NCBI RefSeq assembly: GCF_902506535.1
Contig: NZ_LR733827.1
Location: 1,266,199-1,330,198 of the forward strand
Origin: Pseudomonas sp. 8Z
GTDB taxonomy: Bacteria; Pseudomonadota; Gammaproteobacteria; Pseudomonadales; Pseudomonadaceae
Direction: 5' to 3'
Length of the DNA stretch: 64,000 nucleotides
A program made the translations under genes and the position numbers. Shown here one piece after another: positions 24,436 through 33,230 of the stretch; the first letter of the stretch is position 1, and each line of letters starts with the position of its first letter. Below the pieces are notes generated by a model. It saw only the letters and a program-made list of their open reading frames with translations. It was not told the DNA's origin and ran no database searches.

Positions 24436-25245
24436 ATGAGCGAGAAGTCCCCCGCCACCGCCAACCCCTGGCAGCAACTGCGTCAACTGACCCCCGCGCG
24501 CATCGCCCTGGGCCGCGCCGGCACCAGCCTGCCGACCAGTGCCCAGTTGGATTTCCAGTTCGCCCACGCCCAGGCGCGCGACGCCGTGCACCTGCCATTC
24601 GATCACGGAGCCCTGCGCGAGGCACTGCACGAGCGTCAGTTGCCAACACTGCTACTACACAGCGCCGCTGCCGACCGCCACACCTACCTGCAGCGCCCGG
24701 ATCTGGGCAGGCGTCTGCATGAGGACTCAGCCCGCCAGCTCGACGCCTATGCCCAAGAGCACCAAGGCGGCTACGACCTGGCCATCGTCATTGCCGACGG
24801 CTTGTCATCCCTGGCCGTACAAAAGCACAGCCTGCCGTTTCTCGAACGTCTGCTGGAGCAGGTGCAGGCAGAAGGTTGGTCATTGGCACCCATCACCCTG
24901 GTGGAACAGGGTCGGGTGGCGGTGGCGGACGAAGTGGGGCAGCGCCTGGGCGCGAAGATGACGGTGATCCTGATTGGCGAACGCCCCGGTCTCAGCTCGC
25001 CGGACAGCCTCGGTCTGTACTTCACCTACGGGCCAAAAGTCGGCCTCAACGACGCCTACCGCAACTGCATCTCCAACGTGCGCCTGGAAGGCCTGAGCTA
25101 CGGCATGGCCACCTTCCGCCTGATGTATCTGATGCGCGAGGCCTGTCGTCGGCAGTTGTCCGGGGTCGACCTCAAGGACGAAGCCGAAGTGCCAACGCTG
25201 GAAAACGCCGGGCCGGGGAATTTCCTGCTGCCGGACAAGCGTTGA
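24436..25245 (+). CDS. eutC: Ethanolamine ammonia-lyase small subunit
   Basis: This 269-residue subunit completes the EutBC lyase and contributes to B12 binding. Signatures are LTPARIALGRAGTSLPTSAQ, FQFAHAQARDAVHLPFD, VIADGLSSLAVQKHSLPF and YFTYGPKVGLNDAYRNCISN. It is directly downstream of eutB and last in the operon. An acetaldehyde dehydrogenase gene is not nearby, so acetaldehyde must be oxidised by an enzyme encoded elsewhere. Confidence 0.95.
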   Translation: MSEKSPATANPWQQLRQLTPARIALGRAGTSLPTSAQLDFQFAHAQARDAVHLPFDHGALREALHERQLPTLLLHSAAADRHTYLQRPDLGRRLHEDSARQLDAYAQEHQGGYDLAIVIADGLSSLAVQKHSLPFLERLLEQVQAEGWSLAPITLVEQGRVAVADEVGQRLGAKMTVILIGERPGLSSPDSLGLYFTYGPKVGLNDAYRNCISNVRLEGLSYGMATFRLMYLMREACRRQLSGVDLKDEAEVPTLENAGPGNFLLPDKR

Positions 25246-25267
25246 GGCCGCCAGGTAGATGACGCCT

Positions 25268-25318
25268 CCAATCGGCGAGGGCAGCGGTGGATGAGAAGAG
25301 CGTCATCCACCCGCTAAA
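25268..25318. repeat. Partial REP-like repeat
   Basis: GCGGTGGATGAGAAGAGCGT followed by CATCCACCCG is the GGTGGATG family also seen near 16847, 18260 and 54548. Confidence 0.5.
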
Positions 25319-25353
25319 ATCGCCGCAGGATGGACGACGTATCATCCGCCTCC

Positions 25354-25440
25354 GTCGCGGCTAAAGCCCCTCCCACTGGTCATAAACCTGCGAGCGGGGC
25401 GCGGTGAAAACGGCTTTTGTAGGAGGGGCTTTAGCCGCGA
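25354..25440. repeat. Inverted repeat (CGCGGCTAAAGCCCCTCCCA family)
   Basis: The left arm GTCGCGGCTAAAGCCCCTCC is mirrored by GGAGGGGCTTTAGCCGCGA at the right end. It lies between the convergent eutC and GST-like genes. Confidence 0.85.
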
Positions 25441-25453
25441 TCTTTACGACCGA

Positions 25454-26386
25454 TCAACGCGCCTCGATACGAAAGCCCAACCGCGGGAAGTGCACATGCA
25501 CAGTACCGCCACGCTGATCCTCACGGCGCAGAATCAGTTCCTCACGCCCGGCGAACAACAACTCACCTTCCACCGGATCGACGCCATAGTCGACCGCCGC
25601 GATGCGTACTGCCTGGCCAGGCTGGAAACCGTTGGGATCGACGAAGGTTTCATCCGGCAAGGCTGCCGGAGTCGCCGCATGCGCCACGGCGATAGCCTGC
25701 TCGCTACTCATCTCGCTCGCCGAGCCATGCCCGAAAGCCAGCACCCGCGCCAGCCAGGCCGCGACTTGCGGGTAATCATCCACCAACGGCGCGGTTACCG
25801 GCGTGCTGCGCAAGAACCACAGCGGATGCGCCAAGGCAATGTCGGCGACACTCGCCTCACTAAAGAGAAAATCGCCACCACGCTGCAATTGTTGCTGCAA
25901 GCGCCCCATCAGTGCCGGCCATTGATGGCGAGCCTGCTCCAGCGGCAAACGACTGGCCGCGCCACCGGAGAACAGCGCTGCTCGATCTGCCGCGAATGCT
26001 TTGGCGACCTCCGGCGGCACCTTGGCGAAACGTACCGCCATGGACTCCGGCGCGAAGACCAGCGCAACCACATGTTGGAACACCACCGAGTCGGCCCATT
26101 GGGCGAAAGTGGCGACATTGAACGCCTGCGTCTCAGGGTAAAAAGTCGGGCTCGCTTTCTCCGCCTCCAAACGGCGTGCGATCAAGGCCGTATCGCAATA
26201 AATATCGGCCCCCACCTGCAGCACCGGAGTTTTACGGTAGCCGCCCGTCAACGCGATGAGGTCGGGCTTGGGCATCATCAGCGGGATTGTCACCGAGCGC
26301 CAGGACAGTTGCTTGAAGCCCAGCAGCAAACGGGCCTTCTCAGCGAAAGGCGAGGTTGGATAATGGTGCAGGATAAGCTCGTGCAT
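25454..26386 (-). CDS. Glutathione S-transferase-like protein with C-terminal extension
   Basis: This is a 310-residue protein. The N-terminal thioredoxin fold (LILHHYPTSPFAEKARLLLG, then GGYRKTPVLQVGADIYCDT) and a helical domain follow the GST pattern to about residue 215. About 85 further residues (from VAHAATPAALPDETFVDPNG, ending VHVHFPRLGFRIEAR) form a beta-rich extension not found in ordinary GSTs. Neither substrate nor activity is clear. The GST part has a Ser/Pro-rich start (TSPFAEK) instead of a CxxC. It starts at ATG 26386. Confidence 0.82.
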   Translation of the reverse strand: MHELILHHYPTSPFAEKARLLLGFKQLSWRSVTIPLMMPKPDLIALTGGYRKTPVLQVGADIYCDTALIARRLEAEKASPTFYPETQAFNVATFAQWADSVVFQHVVALVFAPESMAVRFAKVPPEVAKAFAADRAALFSGGAASRLPLEQARHQWPALMGRLQQQLQRGGDFLFSEASVADIALAHPLWFLRSTPVTAPLVDDYPQVAAWLARVLAFGHGSASEMSSEQAIAVAHAATPAALPDETFVDPNGFQPGQAVRIAAVDYGVDPVEGELLFAGREELILRREDQRGGTVHVHFPRLGFRIEAR

Positions 26387-26413
26387 GGGCGCTCCGCTGT
26401 AGCTTCAAAGCGC

Positions 26414-26731
26414 TCAGCTTAACGGGGCAAGCGGCACGCGCACACCGCCTGGGGCTGATGCATCGCTATCAATGGCCAGAATAAGCGCCTCTTTCGCCGC
26501 CTTGCTCAGGCGTTTGATCGCCCGTTCACGGCGCAGTGCATCACCCTTGCCCGCGCAGGCTTCGACATAGGCCAGCGCCTGCGCCGGGCTGGTGTGGAAG
26601 AAGCGCGCACCTTTACCAGACTGATGCTGAGCGAAACGGCGTTGCGGATCGTCGCTGATACCGCAGTACAACGCGCCGTTGGCGGCGCGCACCAGATACA
26701 CGAACCAGGGCTTGCCTTGTACCGCCGTCAT
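26414..26731 (-). CDS. GIY-YIG domain protein (UPF0213/YhbQ type)
   Basis: This is a 105-residue protein of the GIY-YIG nuclease superfamily: FVYLVRAANGALYCGISDDP, then RRFAQHQSGKGARFF, and a conserved Arg/Glu pair in LRRERAIKRLSK. Here the Y-G-I is YCGI. These small single-domain forms are common, and their cellular role is unsettled. The ATG at 26731 overlaps the TGA of the phosphatidylcholine synthase gene, so the two are co-translated. Confidence 0.87.
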   Translation of the reverse strand: MTAVQGKPWFVYLVRAANGALYCGISDDPQRRFAQHQSGKGARFFHTSPAQALAYVEACAGKGDALRRERAIKRLSKAAKEALILAIDSDASAPGGVRVPLAPLS

Positions 26732-27447
26732 CCGCGCGCCGGGAACCACTCACGAGCCGAACGCCACAGGCACATGCCGACAAAATAAGCGGTGGCGGCG
26801 AACCATAAGCCCATCAACCAGACGGAGTTGTGCGGGTACTGCAGGATCAGCAACGCACTGGAAAGCATCCACACGAAAGTCACCAGAATGTTCAGCGGCA
26901 TGAACTGACGCACGCGGAACGGGTGCAGGAACTTCATCTTGGTCAGCGTCAGCGCTGCCAGCAGAACGATCATGCCCAACGTGACCCACGGGTGGACGTC
27001 GAGGATGTAAAAGTACAGCACCACCACGTTCCAGGCCGCCGGGAAGCCAACGAAGTAGTTGTCCTGGCTCTTCATGTTGACGTTGCAGAAGCAGAACAGC
27101 GAGGACAGCAGAATCAACCCCACGGCGAACAGCGGGGTGTAATCCGGCAGCGGGATAAAGCGATAGAGGAAGATCGCCGGAATGAACACATAGGTGAGGT
27201 AATCAATCACCAGATCGAGGGTCGAGCCATCGAAATGAGGCAGCACACCCTTGACGTCATAACGCCGTGCCAGCGAACCATCCAGGCCATCGACCAGCAG
27301 AGCCAGGCCAAGCCAGAGCAGGCATTGCTTGGGGTTACCGTCGAGGACGGCTAGCAACGCCAGCAACGCGAGGATCACGCCACTGGCAGTGACAGCATGA
27401 ACGCCCCAGGCCTTGGCCTGTTTTACGGCTACGATAAGTTCGGTCAC
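26728..27447 (-). CDS. pcs: Phosphatidylcholine synthase
   Basis: This is a 239-residue inner-membrane enzyme that joins CDP-diacylglycerol with choline to give phosphatidylcholine. The CDP-alcohol phosphotransferase motif is visible as LLVDGLDGSLARRYDVKGVL with HFDGSTLDLVIDYLTY next to it (D-G-x2-A-R-x8-G-x3-D-x3-D pattern). About eight membrane helices are present. I prefer the GTG at 27447, giving the usual length; another GTG at 27480 would add 11 residues. It implies a supply of free choline. The GIY-YIG gene overlaps the 3' end. Confidence 0.9.
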   Translation of the reverse strand: MTELIVAVKQAKAWGVHAVTASGVILALLALLAVLDGNPKQCLLWLGLALLVDGLDGSLARRYDVKGVLPHFDGSTLDLVIDYLTYVFIPAIFLYRFIPLPDYTPLFAVGLILLSSLFCFCNVNMKSQDNYFVGFPAAWNVVVLYFYILDVHPWVTLGMIVLLAALTLTKMKFLHPFRVRQFMPLNILVTFVWMLSSALLILQYPHNSVWLMGLWFAATAYFVGMCLWRSAREWFPARG

Positions 27448-27546
27448 GGTAAATCTCGATTGGCAGTGGAGAGACGGCACCCCATGTGCACGCTCCTCAT
27501 TGGAAGCTATGACCGGCTAGCCTACCACTGCGTTCAGTCGCCTGCC

Positions 27547-28017
27547 TTAGCGGCTCGCACGAAACTGCGCCAAGCCCCGTGCCGCCTGTCGCCGAATGGC
27601 CCCCTGCACTGGCGGCGCCCACCCCAGCAGCCAGCCCTTGCTACCAAGCGCCTGACGCGTCCAGCGCCACAGATCGAAATGATCGCGATGCTCGACAATC
27701 AGGCCGTTATGGAAGGCAAATCGCGCCTGAATATGATTGACCACCTGACGACCGGTCGCGCTGAAACGGTAAGTCGCCACCCAACGCGCGCTGCCGACAT
27801 GATCGTCTGCCTGCACAGAATCGAAGGTCAGCGAGAAGTCTTCGGCGCGGCTGCACAGCATGCGCCACATATCCGCAGCCTCACGCCCACGTAAATCGGT
27901 GAAAACCGGGTCAGCAAAGCGCACATCTGTGGCATAGCACGCGGCCATGGCTTCGGCATCGAGTTGCTGGAACGCGCTGTAGAAACGCGTGATCAGGTCG
28001 GCATTTGGATGGCTCAC
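27547..28017 (-). CDS. NTF2-like (SnoaL-type) protein
   Basis: This is a 156-residue cytoplasmic protein with the nuclear transport factor 2 cone fold: LITRFYSAFQQLDAEAMAAC, then YATDVRFADPVFTDLRG, then HIQARFAFHNGLIVEHRDHF. Many such proteins are small-molecule isomerases or binding proteins. The ligand is not predictable. The start is GTG at 28017 with AGGAGC upstream. It is divergent from the GlxA-type regulator, which might control it. Confidence 0.82.
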   Translation of the reverse strand: MSHPNADLITRFYSAFQQLDAEAMAACYATDVRFADPVFTDLRGREAADMWRMLCSRAEDFSLTFDSVQADDHVGSARWVATYRFSATGRQVVNHIQARFAFHNGLIVEHRDHFDLWRWTRQALGSKGWLLGWAPPVQGAIRRQAARGLAQFRASR

Positions 28018-28165
28018 GGGGATGCTCCTACGGTCTGCACGCCAAAGCGAAGGCGCGCTCGGGTCATGAATGCAGCCTAGTCTGCTCTGCTATCGCGCCA
28101 TAAGCGATTGGCTGTCTGGACAACTTTATGTCAATAATCGCCAACCCCATGATCAGGTGCTCGCC

Positions 28166-29110
28166 ATGCTGCGCGTTGCGCTCTACATCTGCCCGCAAAC
28201 CGTCTGCTCCAGCCTGAGCATGGCGCAGGACGCCTTCAGCATGGCCAACCGCCTGAGCGGCGCAGCGCCCTTTCAATTGCAGCGCTTCAGCCAGGATGGC
28301 CAGGCAGTACAACTGGACTTCGCACAAATCCAGATAGATGGTGGCCTGGAACTGGCCGAGCAGGCCGATCTGCTAATTGTGCCGGCCACCGGCAGTGCAG
28401 TGGCCCGCACCCTGGCGGCCAACGCCGAGCTGCTGCCCTGGCTGGCACAACGCAGTCAGCAGCAGATTGCCAGCCTGTGCAGCAGCGCCTTTCTCCTGGC
28501 GGCGGCCGGTCTGCTCGATGGACGCCGCGCCACCACCCACTGGGCCCTGGCCGACACCTTCGCCAAGCACTATCCACAAGTGCGCCTGCACAGCGAACAA
28601 CTGCTCACCGAAGATGGCCACCTGTTCTGCTCCGGCGGAGCCCAGGCCGGGCTGGACCTGTGCCTACACCTGATCGCCCTGCATAGCAGCGAAACACTGG
28701 CGCGCCAGGTGGCAGCAGCCTTGGTGGTCGAGCGCCAGCGCGGCCTGCAAACACGCTTCGCGCCGCTGTTACCCGAAGTCGAGGAAGGCCCACTGACGCC
28801 CTTGCTGCATTGGCTGCGCGCTCATCATGGCGAAGCCATCGATCTTGAGCGCCTGGCGCAACAAGCGCATTGTTCGCCTCGCACCTTATTGCGCCGTTTC
28901 AAGGCCGGCACCGGGCTAACGCCCAACGACTACCTGCAACGCCTGCGTATCAGCCAGGCGCAGCAGGCACTGGCTGGCTCGCGGCAATCCCTGGAGCAGA
29001 TCGCCAGCGCTGTCGGATTTGCCGACCGCGCCACCTTCGCCAAGCGCTTCAAGCAGCTCTGTGGGGAGACACCGGGGGCCTTTCGCAAGCGTATGCAACG
29101 GAGCGGATGA
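28166..29110 (+). CDS. GlxA-type AraC-family regulator (DJ-1/PfpI plus AraC domains)
   Basis: This is a 314-residue protein. The N-terminal DJ-1/PfpI-like domain (to about 165) keeps the nucleophile-elbow position as SLCSSAFLLAAAGLLDGRRA. The C-terminal AraC double helix-turn-helix follows (LERLAQQAHCSPRTLLRRFK, then LEQIASAVGFADRATFAKRF). Relatives sense amine or carnitine-type metabolites. I chose the ATG at 28166; longer readings lack family support. It is divergent from the NTF2-like gene. Confidence 0.85.
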   Translation: MLRVALYICPQTVCSSLSMAQDAFSMANRLSGAAPFQLQRFSQDGQAVQLDFAQIQIDGGLELAEQADLLIVPATGSAVARTLAANAELLPWLAQRSQQQIASLCSSAFLLAAAGLLDGRRATTHWALADTFAKHYPQVRLHSEQLLTEDGHLFCSGGAQAGLDLCLHLIALHSSETLARQVAAALVVERQRGLQTRFAPLLPEVEEGPLTPLLHWLRAHHGEAIDLERLAQQAHCSPRTLLRRFKAGTGLTPNDYLQRLRISQAQQALAGSRQSLEQIASAVGFADRATFAKRFKQLCGETPGAFRKRMQRSG

Positions 29111-29228
29111 AAAGGCTCATCGCCTGTTTGAGGGGAAGTCGGTCGTGATACCGGAGTGGCAAGTTTGTGCGTGGTTTGTTGGCTTGTGTTGGTGTGCAGA
29201 ACGCCGCTTCGGTGTATTCAGAAACTCC

Positions 29229-29475
29229 TTGTTTCGCCCCCTCGGGCGACTCACTTTTCTTTGAAATGCGCAAAGAAAAGTAAGCAAAAGAAACGCCCCC
29301 CGCCATCCGGGTCTCGCTTCGCTCGACTTCCCTCACTCCGGCATCGCTCCGGGGTCGGCTTACAAGGGCCATCCCTGGCCCTTTAAGCCTCTCGCGGCAT
29401 CCATGCCGCTCGCCCCCTGCGCAATGCCTACGTTCGGCCTCCTGAAGGGGGAAGTTAGCGCGCCTGAACCTACAT
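29229..29475 (+). repeat. Long intergenic repeat element, copy A
   Basis: This is a gene-free element. In order it holds TTTCGCCCCCTCGGGCGA, a perfect hairpin at 29253-29282 (ACTTTTCTTTG and CAAAGAAAAGT), ATCCGGG, TCGCTTCGCTCG, GGGCCATCCCTGGCCC, GCATCCATGC and GCGCGCCTGAA. The same blocks in the same order occur on the opposite strand at 29650-30010. Short reading frames here have no protein-like composition. Confidence 0.75.
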
Positions 29476-29649
29476 TGGTTCCGGGCATGCCCGGCGTGTT
29501 CTGGTCGCTATGGGCCGCGATTTGACTATCGAGTTAAACCAATACTTTCATTCACGTAGTTTCACGCGCTTGGATAGCTTGCCAGCCTGCAGCCGACATC
29601 TTGGTCAGCCTAGAGCTGACCTCATGTTCAAACACTCCGAGCTACTTCT

Positions 29650-30010
29650 GGTTTACCTCGGCTTCAGGCGCGTGCAGAGCCCGCCCAGGAGGGCGAACGG
29701 AATCGTCGTGGAAGAGGTTGAGCGACATGGATGTCGCGACGACTGCATGGATGCAGGAGGTAGAGCGACGCAGGATGCCAAAGCCGAGAGCCGCGATGGG
29801 CCAGGGATGGCCCACCGTCGGTGGGCCGCATCCGGTCGGGCCTCTGGAGCGGCGATGGAGTGAAACGTAGCGAAGCGAAGTAACAGCCGAAGGCTGGCCC
29901 GAAGGGCGAGCGAAGCGAGTAACGAACCCTGGCGTAGCCAGGGCCGGATGAACGGGCGGAGGGCTTGGTTACTTTGCCCGCAAAGTAACTCGCCCGGGAG
30001 GGCGAAACAA
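29650..30010 (-). repeat. Long intergenic repeat element, copy B (inverted relative to copy A)
   Basis: Read on the minus strand it starts with TTTCGCCCTCCCGGGCGAGT, then a hairpin (GTTACTTTG and CAAAGTAAC at 29968-29989), CATCCGGCCCTGGC, GCTTCGCTCGCCC, GGGCCATCCCTGGCCC, GCATCCATGCAG and a GCGCGCCTGAA-like end. It therefore follows the plan of copy A with many substitutions. The stretch 29476-29649 between the copies and 30011-30098 after them show no gene. Confidence 0.75.
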
Positions 30011-30098
30011 AAAACTTCAGCAAAAACGCGGCAATTCGGAACAAGCCTCCGAAACACCGTATTGCCAGTCCAGTCTCAATCAACCAGTTCCCAGCAAG

Positions 30099-30125
30099 AA
30101 AAAAGGAGCCCGAAGGCTCCCTTTT
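30099..30125 (-). terminator. Intrinsic terminator of the aapJQMP operon
   Basis: On the minus strand GGAGCC TTCG GGCTCC is followed by six T residues, shortly after the aapP stop. T-rich sequence on the other side could make it bidirectional. Confidence 0.88.
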
Positions 30126-30140
30126 TCACAGCAGACAGAA

Positions 30141-30905
30141 TCAATGAATGATCTGACTGAGGAACAGCTTGGTGCGCTCGTTCTGCGGGTTGGTGAAGAA
30201 GGTATCAGGCTCAGCCTGTTCGACGATCTCACCCTTGTCCATGAAGATCACCCGGTTGGCCACGGTACGGGCAAAGCCCATTTCGTGGGTCACGCAGAGC
30301 ATGGTCATGCCGTCTTCGGCCAGGCCGATCATGGTGTCGAGCACCTCTTTCACCATCTCCGGGTCGAGCGCCGAGGTCGGTTCGTCGAACAGCATGATCT
30401 TCGGCTTCATGCACAGCGCACGGGCAATCGCCACACGCTGCTGCTGACCACCAGAAAGCTGGCCCGGATACTTGTGCGCTTGCTCAGGGATACGCACGCG
30501 CTCAAGGAAGTGCATGGCGATTTCCTCAGCCTGACGCTTGGGCATCTTGCGCACCCACATCGGGGCGAGGATGCAGTTCTGCAGCACGGTCAGGTGCGGG
30601 AACAGGTTGAAGTGCTGGAACACCATGCCCACTTCGCGGCGCACGGTCTCGATGTTCTTCAGGTCGCGGGTCAACTCGGTACCGTCGACCACGATGCGTC
30701 CCTGCTGGTGTTCTTCCAGGCGGTTGATGCAGCGAATAGTGGTCGACTTGCCCGAACCCGACGGGCCGCACAGAACGATACGCTCGCCCTGGGTCACGTT
30801 CAGGTTGATGTCCTTGAGCACGTGAAACTGACCGTACCACTTGTTCACGCCGGTGAGCTGGATGATGCCTTCACCCGCGCCGGAGGCTTTGATTGCTTCT
30901 TTCAT
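30141..30905 (-). CDS. aapP: Amino-acid ABC transporter ATP-binding protein AapP
   Basis: This is a 254-residue cytoplasmic ATPase of the polar amino-acid uptake class. Walker A is GPSGSGKST, the Q-loop is MVFQHFNLFPHL, the signature is LSGGQQQRVAIARAL, Walker B is IMLFDEPTSALDPE, and the switch His is in CVTHEMGFA. It powers import through AapQ and AapM. GAGGACC precedes the ATG. It is last of four genes and nine bases after aapM. Confidence 0.95.
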   Translation of the reverse strand: MKEAIKASGAGEGIIQLTGVNKWYGQFHVLKDINLNVTQGERIVLCGPSGSGKSTTIRCINRLEEHQQGRIVVDGTELTRDLKNIETVRREVGMVFQHFNLFPHLTVLQNCILAPMWVRKMPKRQAEEIAMHFLERVRIPEQAHKYPGQLSGGQQQRVAIARALCMKPKIMLFDEPTSALDPEMVKEVLDTMIGLAEDGMTMLCVTHEMGFARTVANRVIFMDKGEIVEQAEPDTFFTNPQNERTKLFLSQIIH

Positions 30906-30914
30906 ATTAGGTCC

Positions 30915-32015
30915 TCAACGCTTGTGGCCGGTATCCAGCTTGCGCTCCAGGTGCATGGAGTAGCGGGACATGCCGAAACAGAAAATCCAGAAAATCAGGG
31001 CAGCGAACGCGTAACCCTCGGTTGCCATACCCAGCCATGCGGGGTCGGCAGCCGCCTGTTTGACGCTGTTGAGCAGGTCGAACAGGCCAATGATGATCAC
31101 CAAGCTGGTGTCCTTGAACAGGGCGATGAAGGTGTTGACGATGCCGGGAATCACCAGCTTGAGCGCTTGCGGAAGGATCACCAGGCCCATCATGCGCCAG
31201 TAACCCAGGCCCATCGCGCCAGCGGCTTCGTACTGGCCCTTCGGAATCGCCTGCAAGCCGCCGCGTACCACTTCAGCGATATAGGCCGACTGGAACAGGA
31301 TCACCCCGATCAGCGCGCGCATCAGCTTGTCGAAGCTCATGCCCTCAGGCAGGAACAGCGGCAGCATCACCGAGGACATGAACAGTACGGTGATCAGCGG
31401 CACCCCACGCCAGAATTCGATGAAGGTCACGCAGACCACCTTCACCGCCGGCAGGTTGGAACGACGCCCCAGCGCCAGCAGGATACCCAGCGGCAGAGCC
31501 CCGGCGATGCCGACAGCAGCGATCACCAGAGTCAGCATCAGGCCGCCCCAGCGGCTGGTAGCTACGGTTTGCAGACCGAAGAAGCCACCGTGCAGCAGCC
31601 AGAAGGCCAGCACCGGATAGATCACCAAAAACGCGATGCCATAGATGGCCTTGCGCGGGAAACGGCTGATGAACAGCGGCGCCGCCCCGATAATGGCCAG
31701 GAAGGCGGTCAGATCAACACGCCAGCGCAGCTCGCTCGGGTAGAAACCGTACATGAACTGGCTGAAGCGCGTTTGGATAAATACCCAGCAGGCGCCTTCC
31801 TTGGTGCAATCGGCGCGGGTGCTGCCCACCCAGTTGGCATCGAAAACCGCCCACTGCAGCAAGGGCGGAATGGTCAGCCAGATCAGATAGAGGGCGAAGA
31901 AGGTCAGCAGGGTGTTCAACCAGTTGGAGAACAGGTTGTCACGTATCCACGCCACGGGACCAACGCTGGTGCTCGGTGGCGGTAGATCCGGTTTGAAAGT
32001 ATGCGTAGTGCTCAT
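30915..32015 (-). CDS. aapM: General L-amino-acid ABC transporter permease AapM
   Basis: This is a 366-residue inner-membrane permease with about eight helices. The HisMQ-type EAA loop is EAAGAMGLGYWRMMGLVILP, and FIEFWRGVPLITVLFM is another class signature. The long N-terminal extension of two or three extra helices is typical of AapM. It follows aapQ after ten bases. Confidence 0.94.
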   Translation of the reverse strand: MSTTHTFKPDLPPPSTSVGPVAWIRDNLFSNWLNTLLTFFALYLIWLTIPPLLQWAVFDANWVGSTRADCTKEGACWVFIQTRFSQFMYGFYPSELRWRVDLTAFLAIIGAAPLFISRFPRKAIYGIAFLVIYPVLAFWLLHGGFFGLQTVATSRWGGLMLTLVIAAVGIAGALPLGILLALGRRSNLPAVKVVCVTFIEFWRGVPLITVLFMSSVMLPLFLPEGMSFDKLMRALIGVILFQSAYIAEVVRGGLQAIPKGQYEAAGAMGLGYWRMMGLVILPQALKLVIPGIVNTFIALFKDTSLVIIIGLFDLLNSVKQAAADPAWLGMATEGYAFAALIFWIFCFGMSRYSMHLERKLDTGHKR

Positions 32016-32025
32016 GCGCAGGCCC

Positions 32026-33204
32026 TCACCGCTCGATCAGCGCAATGCGCTTGTTGTACCAGTTCATCAGCAGGGAGATGCTGATACTGATTGCCAGGTA
32101 AACGCTCATGGTGATGGCGATAACTTCGATGGCCTGACCGGTCTGGTTGAGCACGGTGCCGGCAAACAGCGACACCATGTCCGGGTAACCGATACCAGCG
32201 GCCAGCGACGAGTTCTTCGCCAGGTTCAGGTACTGGCTGGTCAGCGGCGGAATAATCACGCGCATCGATTGCGGAATGATCACCTTGCGCAGCGTCGTCC
32301 CGTTACTGAGCCCCAAGGAGCGAGCCGCTTCGGTCTGACCAAAGCTGACAGCCTTGATGCCCGAACGCACGTTCTCGGCGATGAAGGCTGCGGTGTAGAC
32401 CGTCAGCGCAATGGTCAGCGCCAGCAGCTCAGGAATCAGCACCCAGCCACCAACATAGTTGAAGCCTTTGAGCTCCGGCAGCTCCCAATGCAGCGGGCTG
32501 CCGAATACCAACGCGAACAAGGTAGGAATACCCAGCGCCATGGCCAGGCCGACCCAGAACTTGTGGAAAGGTACGCCAGTGGCCTCGAAGCGGCGGTTGG
32601 CCCAGCGCACCATCAGCACGATGGCCACCAGCGTGATGACCAGACCGATCACGAAGGGCCAGAAGCCTTCGGCAGCACTCGCCGCAGGCATGTTCAAGCC
32701 ACGGTTGCTGAGAAAGAAGGCGTCGTTGAGGTTGATGCTGCTACGCGGCCCAGGCAAAGGCAGCAGCACGGCGAAGTACCAGAAGAGAATTTGCAGCAAC
32801 GGTGGGATGTTGCGAAAGACCTCGATATAAACGGTGGCCAGCTTGCTCAGCATCCAGTTCGGCGAAAGCCGCGCGATGCCGATAAGAAAGCCCAGAATGG
32901 TCGCCAGGACGATGCCGATGAAAGACACCAGAAGGGTATTGAGCAGCCCGATGACGAAGACGCGTGCGTAGCTGTCTGCCTCCGTGTAACTGATCAAGTG
33001 CTGAGCGATACCGAAACCGGCACTGCGCTCAAGGAAGTCGAAACCAGATGTGATACCGCGATGCTGCAAGTTGGTCTGGGTGTTGTAGAACAGGAACCAG
33101 CCAAGCGAGACCACGGCCACGACGGTGATGATCTGAAATAGCCAAGCACGCACACGTGGATCGCTAAGGGAAAACCCTTGCGGTGCGCCAATGTTTTTCT
33201 GCAT
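32026..33204 (-). CDS. aapQ: General L-amino-acid ABC transporter permease AapQ
   Basis: This is a 392-residue inner-membrane permease. It has VYIEVFRNIPPLLQILFWYF and the EAA loop TEAARSLGLSNGTTLRKVII, followed by IPPLTSQYLNLAKNSSLAAG. The large central periplasmic insertion is typical of AapQ and longer than in HisQ. It sits 67 bases after aapJ; a strong hairpin lies in that gap. Confidence 0.94.
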   Translation of the reverse strand: MQKNIGAPQGFSLSDPRVRAWLFQIITVVAVVSLGWFLFYNTQTNLQHRGITSGFDFLERSAGFGIAQHLISYTEADSYARVFVIGLLNTLLVSFIGIVLATILGFLIGIARLSPNWMLSKLATVYIEVFRNIPPLLQILFWYFAVLLPLPGPRSSINLNDAFFLSNRGLNMPAASAAEGFWPFVIGLVITLVAIVLMVRWANRRFEATGVPFHKFWVGLAMALGIPTLFALVFGSPLHWELPELKGFNYVGGWVLIPELLALTIALTVYTAAFIAENVRSGIKAVSFGQTEAARSLGLSNGTTLRKVIIPQSMRVIIPPLTSQYLNLAKNSSLAAGIGYPDMVSLFAGTVLNQTGQAIEVIAITMSVYLAISISISLLMNWYNKRIALIER

Positions 33205-33230
33205 GGGAATGCCCCAGGTATATCGGAACG

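Noticed and set aside
29510..30083. Several 90-140-residue open frames in the 29.1-30.1 kb gap
   Set aside because: They run through repeat elements A/B, differ between the two copies, have no ribosome sites and show Arg/Ser/Pro-biased compositions.
30144..31985. 613-residue open frame on the plus strand opposite aapP and aapM
   Set aside because: The minus strand carries textbook ABC transporter motifs; this frame is His/Gln/Asp-rich shadow sequence with no start context.
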